A stretch of 5,240 nucleotides of DNA, from the NCBI GenBank assembly GCA_035634055.1, contig DASQDR010000170.1:1-5240 (forward strand), read 5' to 3'. The translations under genes were made by a program, and so were the position numbers. Source of the DNA: JAICTV01 sp035634055 (GTDB taxonomy: Bacteria > Planctomycetota > Phycisphaerae > Tepidisphaerales > Tepidisphaeraceae). Below the pieces are notes generated by a model. The model ran no database searches. It was given only the letters and a program-made list of their open reading frames with translations, and had not been told where the DNA came from. This document shows positions 4,630 to 5,240 of the stretch, piece after piece; position 1 is the stretch's first letter, and every line of letters starts with the position of its first letter.

Positions 4630-5240
4630 TCAGAACGATTCGCTGCCGCCGCCGCTGTCGCCGCCGCCGCTGTCGCCGCCGCCACCGAAATCGCCGCCAC
4701 CGCCGAAGTCGTCGCCGCCGCCACCGAAGTCGGAGGTGGGGGCGTCGTTGCCGCCGCCGCCGAAGTCGGCGAAGCCGCCGGGGTCGCCGATGCCGCTGAA
4801 TTCCTGTCCGGAAGAAGGTGCGCCGGTGGCGGGGTCGAAGCCAGCGGCCGCGCCGCCCGCCGCGCCGCCCGCCGCGCCGCCGTCAGCGGGGGGTGGGGCG
4901 GCGTGGGCCTGATCGTTGAAGACGCGGTTTCCGAGCCAGCTTCCGAACAGTCCGCCGAGGAGTCCACCGCCGAGCCCGCGCCCGAACCCGCCGCCGCCTC
5001 CGCCTCCCCAACCGCCCCCGCCGCCGCCCCATCCGCCGCCACCGCCGGGCCCGTACCCGCCGCCACCGTACCCTTGCCCGCCGGGCGAGTAGTCGCCCGG
5101 CCCGCCGTAACCGCCGCGGCCATGGGGCTGTTGCCGCCGGTCGCCCATGAGTCGGCGGATCAACCAGATGCCGACGACGATGAGCAGCCCCCAGAAGAGA
5201 ATGGTGCCGCAGCCGAAGAACCCGCCCGCGCCGCGCCTCT
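4630..5240 (-). CDS. Gly-rich membrane protein, N-terminus outside window
   Basis: The frame is open from the right edge to a TGA at 4630-4632, giving at least 202 visible residues. Upstream of the TTG at 5161-5163 it reads 'FFGCGTILFWGLLIVVGIW', a clear membrane helix running into 'LIRRLMGDRR'. The gene therefore starts beyond 5240, and a start at 5163 would cut the helix. After the helix (about visible residues 11-27) come Arg/Gln residues, a Gly-rich part with GWGGGG runs (about 40-84), a glycine-zipper-like 'GLGGGLLGGLFGSWLGN' (about 88-104), an Ala/Pro/Gly part, and an acidic Gly-rich tail with repeated 'DFGGGG' ending 'SGGGSESF'. The positive residues after the helix suggest a cytoplasmic tail. 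No enzymatic motif is visible and the function is unknown. The low-complexity DNA is consistent with real coding sequence because the helix and tail share one frame. Confidence 0.72.
   Translation of the reverse strand, partial: RRGAGGFFGCGTILFWGLLIVVGIWLIRRLMGDRRQQPHGRGGYGGPGDYSPGGQGYGGGGYGPGGGGGWGGGGGGWGGGGGGGFGRGLGGGLLGGLFGSWLGNRVFNDQAHAAPPPADGGAAGGAAGGAAAGFDPATGAPSSGQEFSGIGDPGGFADFGGGGNDAPTSDFGGGGDDFGGGGDFGGGGDSGGGDSGGGSESF

Noticed and set aside
4542..5123. Minus-strand Ala/Ser/Thr-rich frame of 193 codons
   Set aside because: It is the shifted reading of the GCC/GGC-rich Gly-rich gene and even translates the heptamer array.

Overview
The window is GC-rich bacterial DNA with short, compact genes. 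It most likely comes from a planctomycete, perhaps the Phycisphaerae. That guess rests on the gene families: a TlpA-type redoxin fused to a DUF2092/LolA-like N-terminal domain, a DUF6717-like small protein, a Gly-rich one-helix membrane protein and an IS200-like transposase with a 'SWLHGDERGFRSR' N-terminus. No rRNA or marker gene is present, so the phylum is an inference from remembered families.

Layout, left to right. (1) 1-268 is a large inverted repeat. The last 31 codons of a plus-strand gene (1-96, cut by the window edge) face the C-terminus of a minus-strand Y1/IS200-like transposase gene (173-784). The two tails are close relatives. Between them lies an 84-bp near-perfect palindrome (93-176) that can serve as a two-way terminator and resembles a REP element. 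(2) A cold-shock protein gene (962-1186, minus) is separated from the transposase gene by a hairpin with a T-rich tail. (3) 1187-1778 is a roughly 590-bp stretch without a gene, between the divergent csp and lptB genes. It holds DnaA-box-like nonamers, a spaced direct repeat, a hairpin and a palindrome. (4) lptB (1779-2516, plus) encodes the ATPase of the lipopolysaccharide transport ABC exporter. It is followed on the same strand by an exported redoxin-domain protein (2650-3996). (5) A strong stem-loop (4037-4056) lies in the convergent gap before a DUF6717-like gene (4128-4481, minus). (6) Two adjoining heptanucleotide arrays (4533-4588) precede a Gly-rich membrane protein gene (4630 to beyond 5240, minus), whose N-terminus lies outside the window.

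The genes do not form one pathway. lptB and the redoxin gene are both envelope-related and could share a transcript, but the 133-bp gap leaves this open. The most interesting part is the left end, where a Y1-type (HUH) transposase paralog pair flanks a REP-like palindrome. The lptB/csp intergenic region with its possible DnaA boxes comes second. I found no clear evidence of a wholly new multi-gene system.
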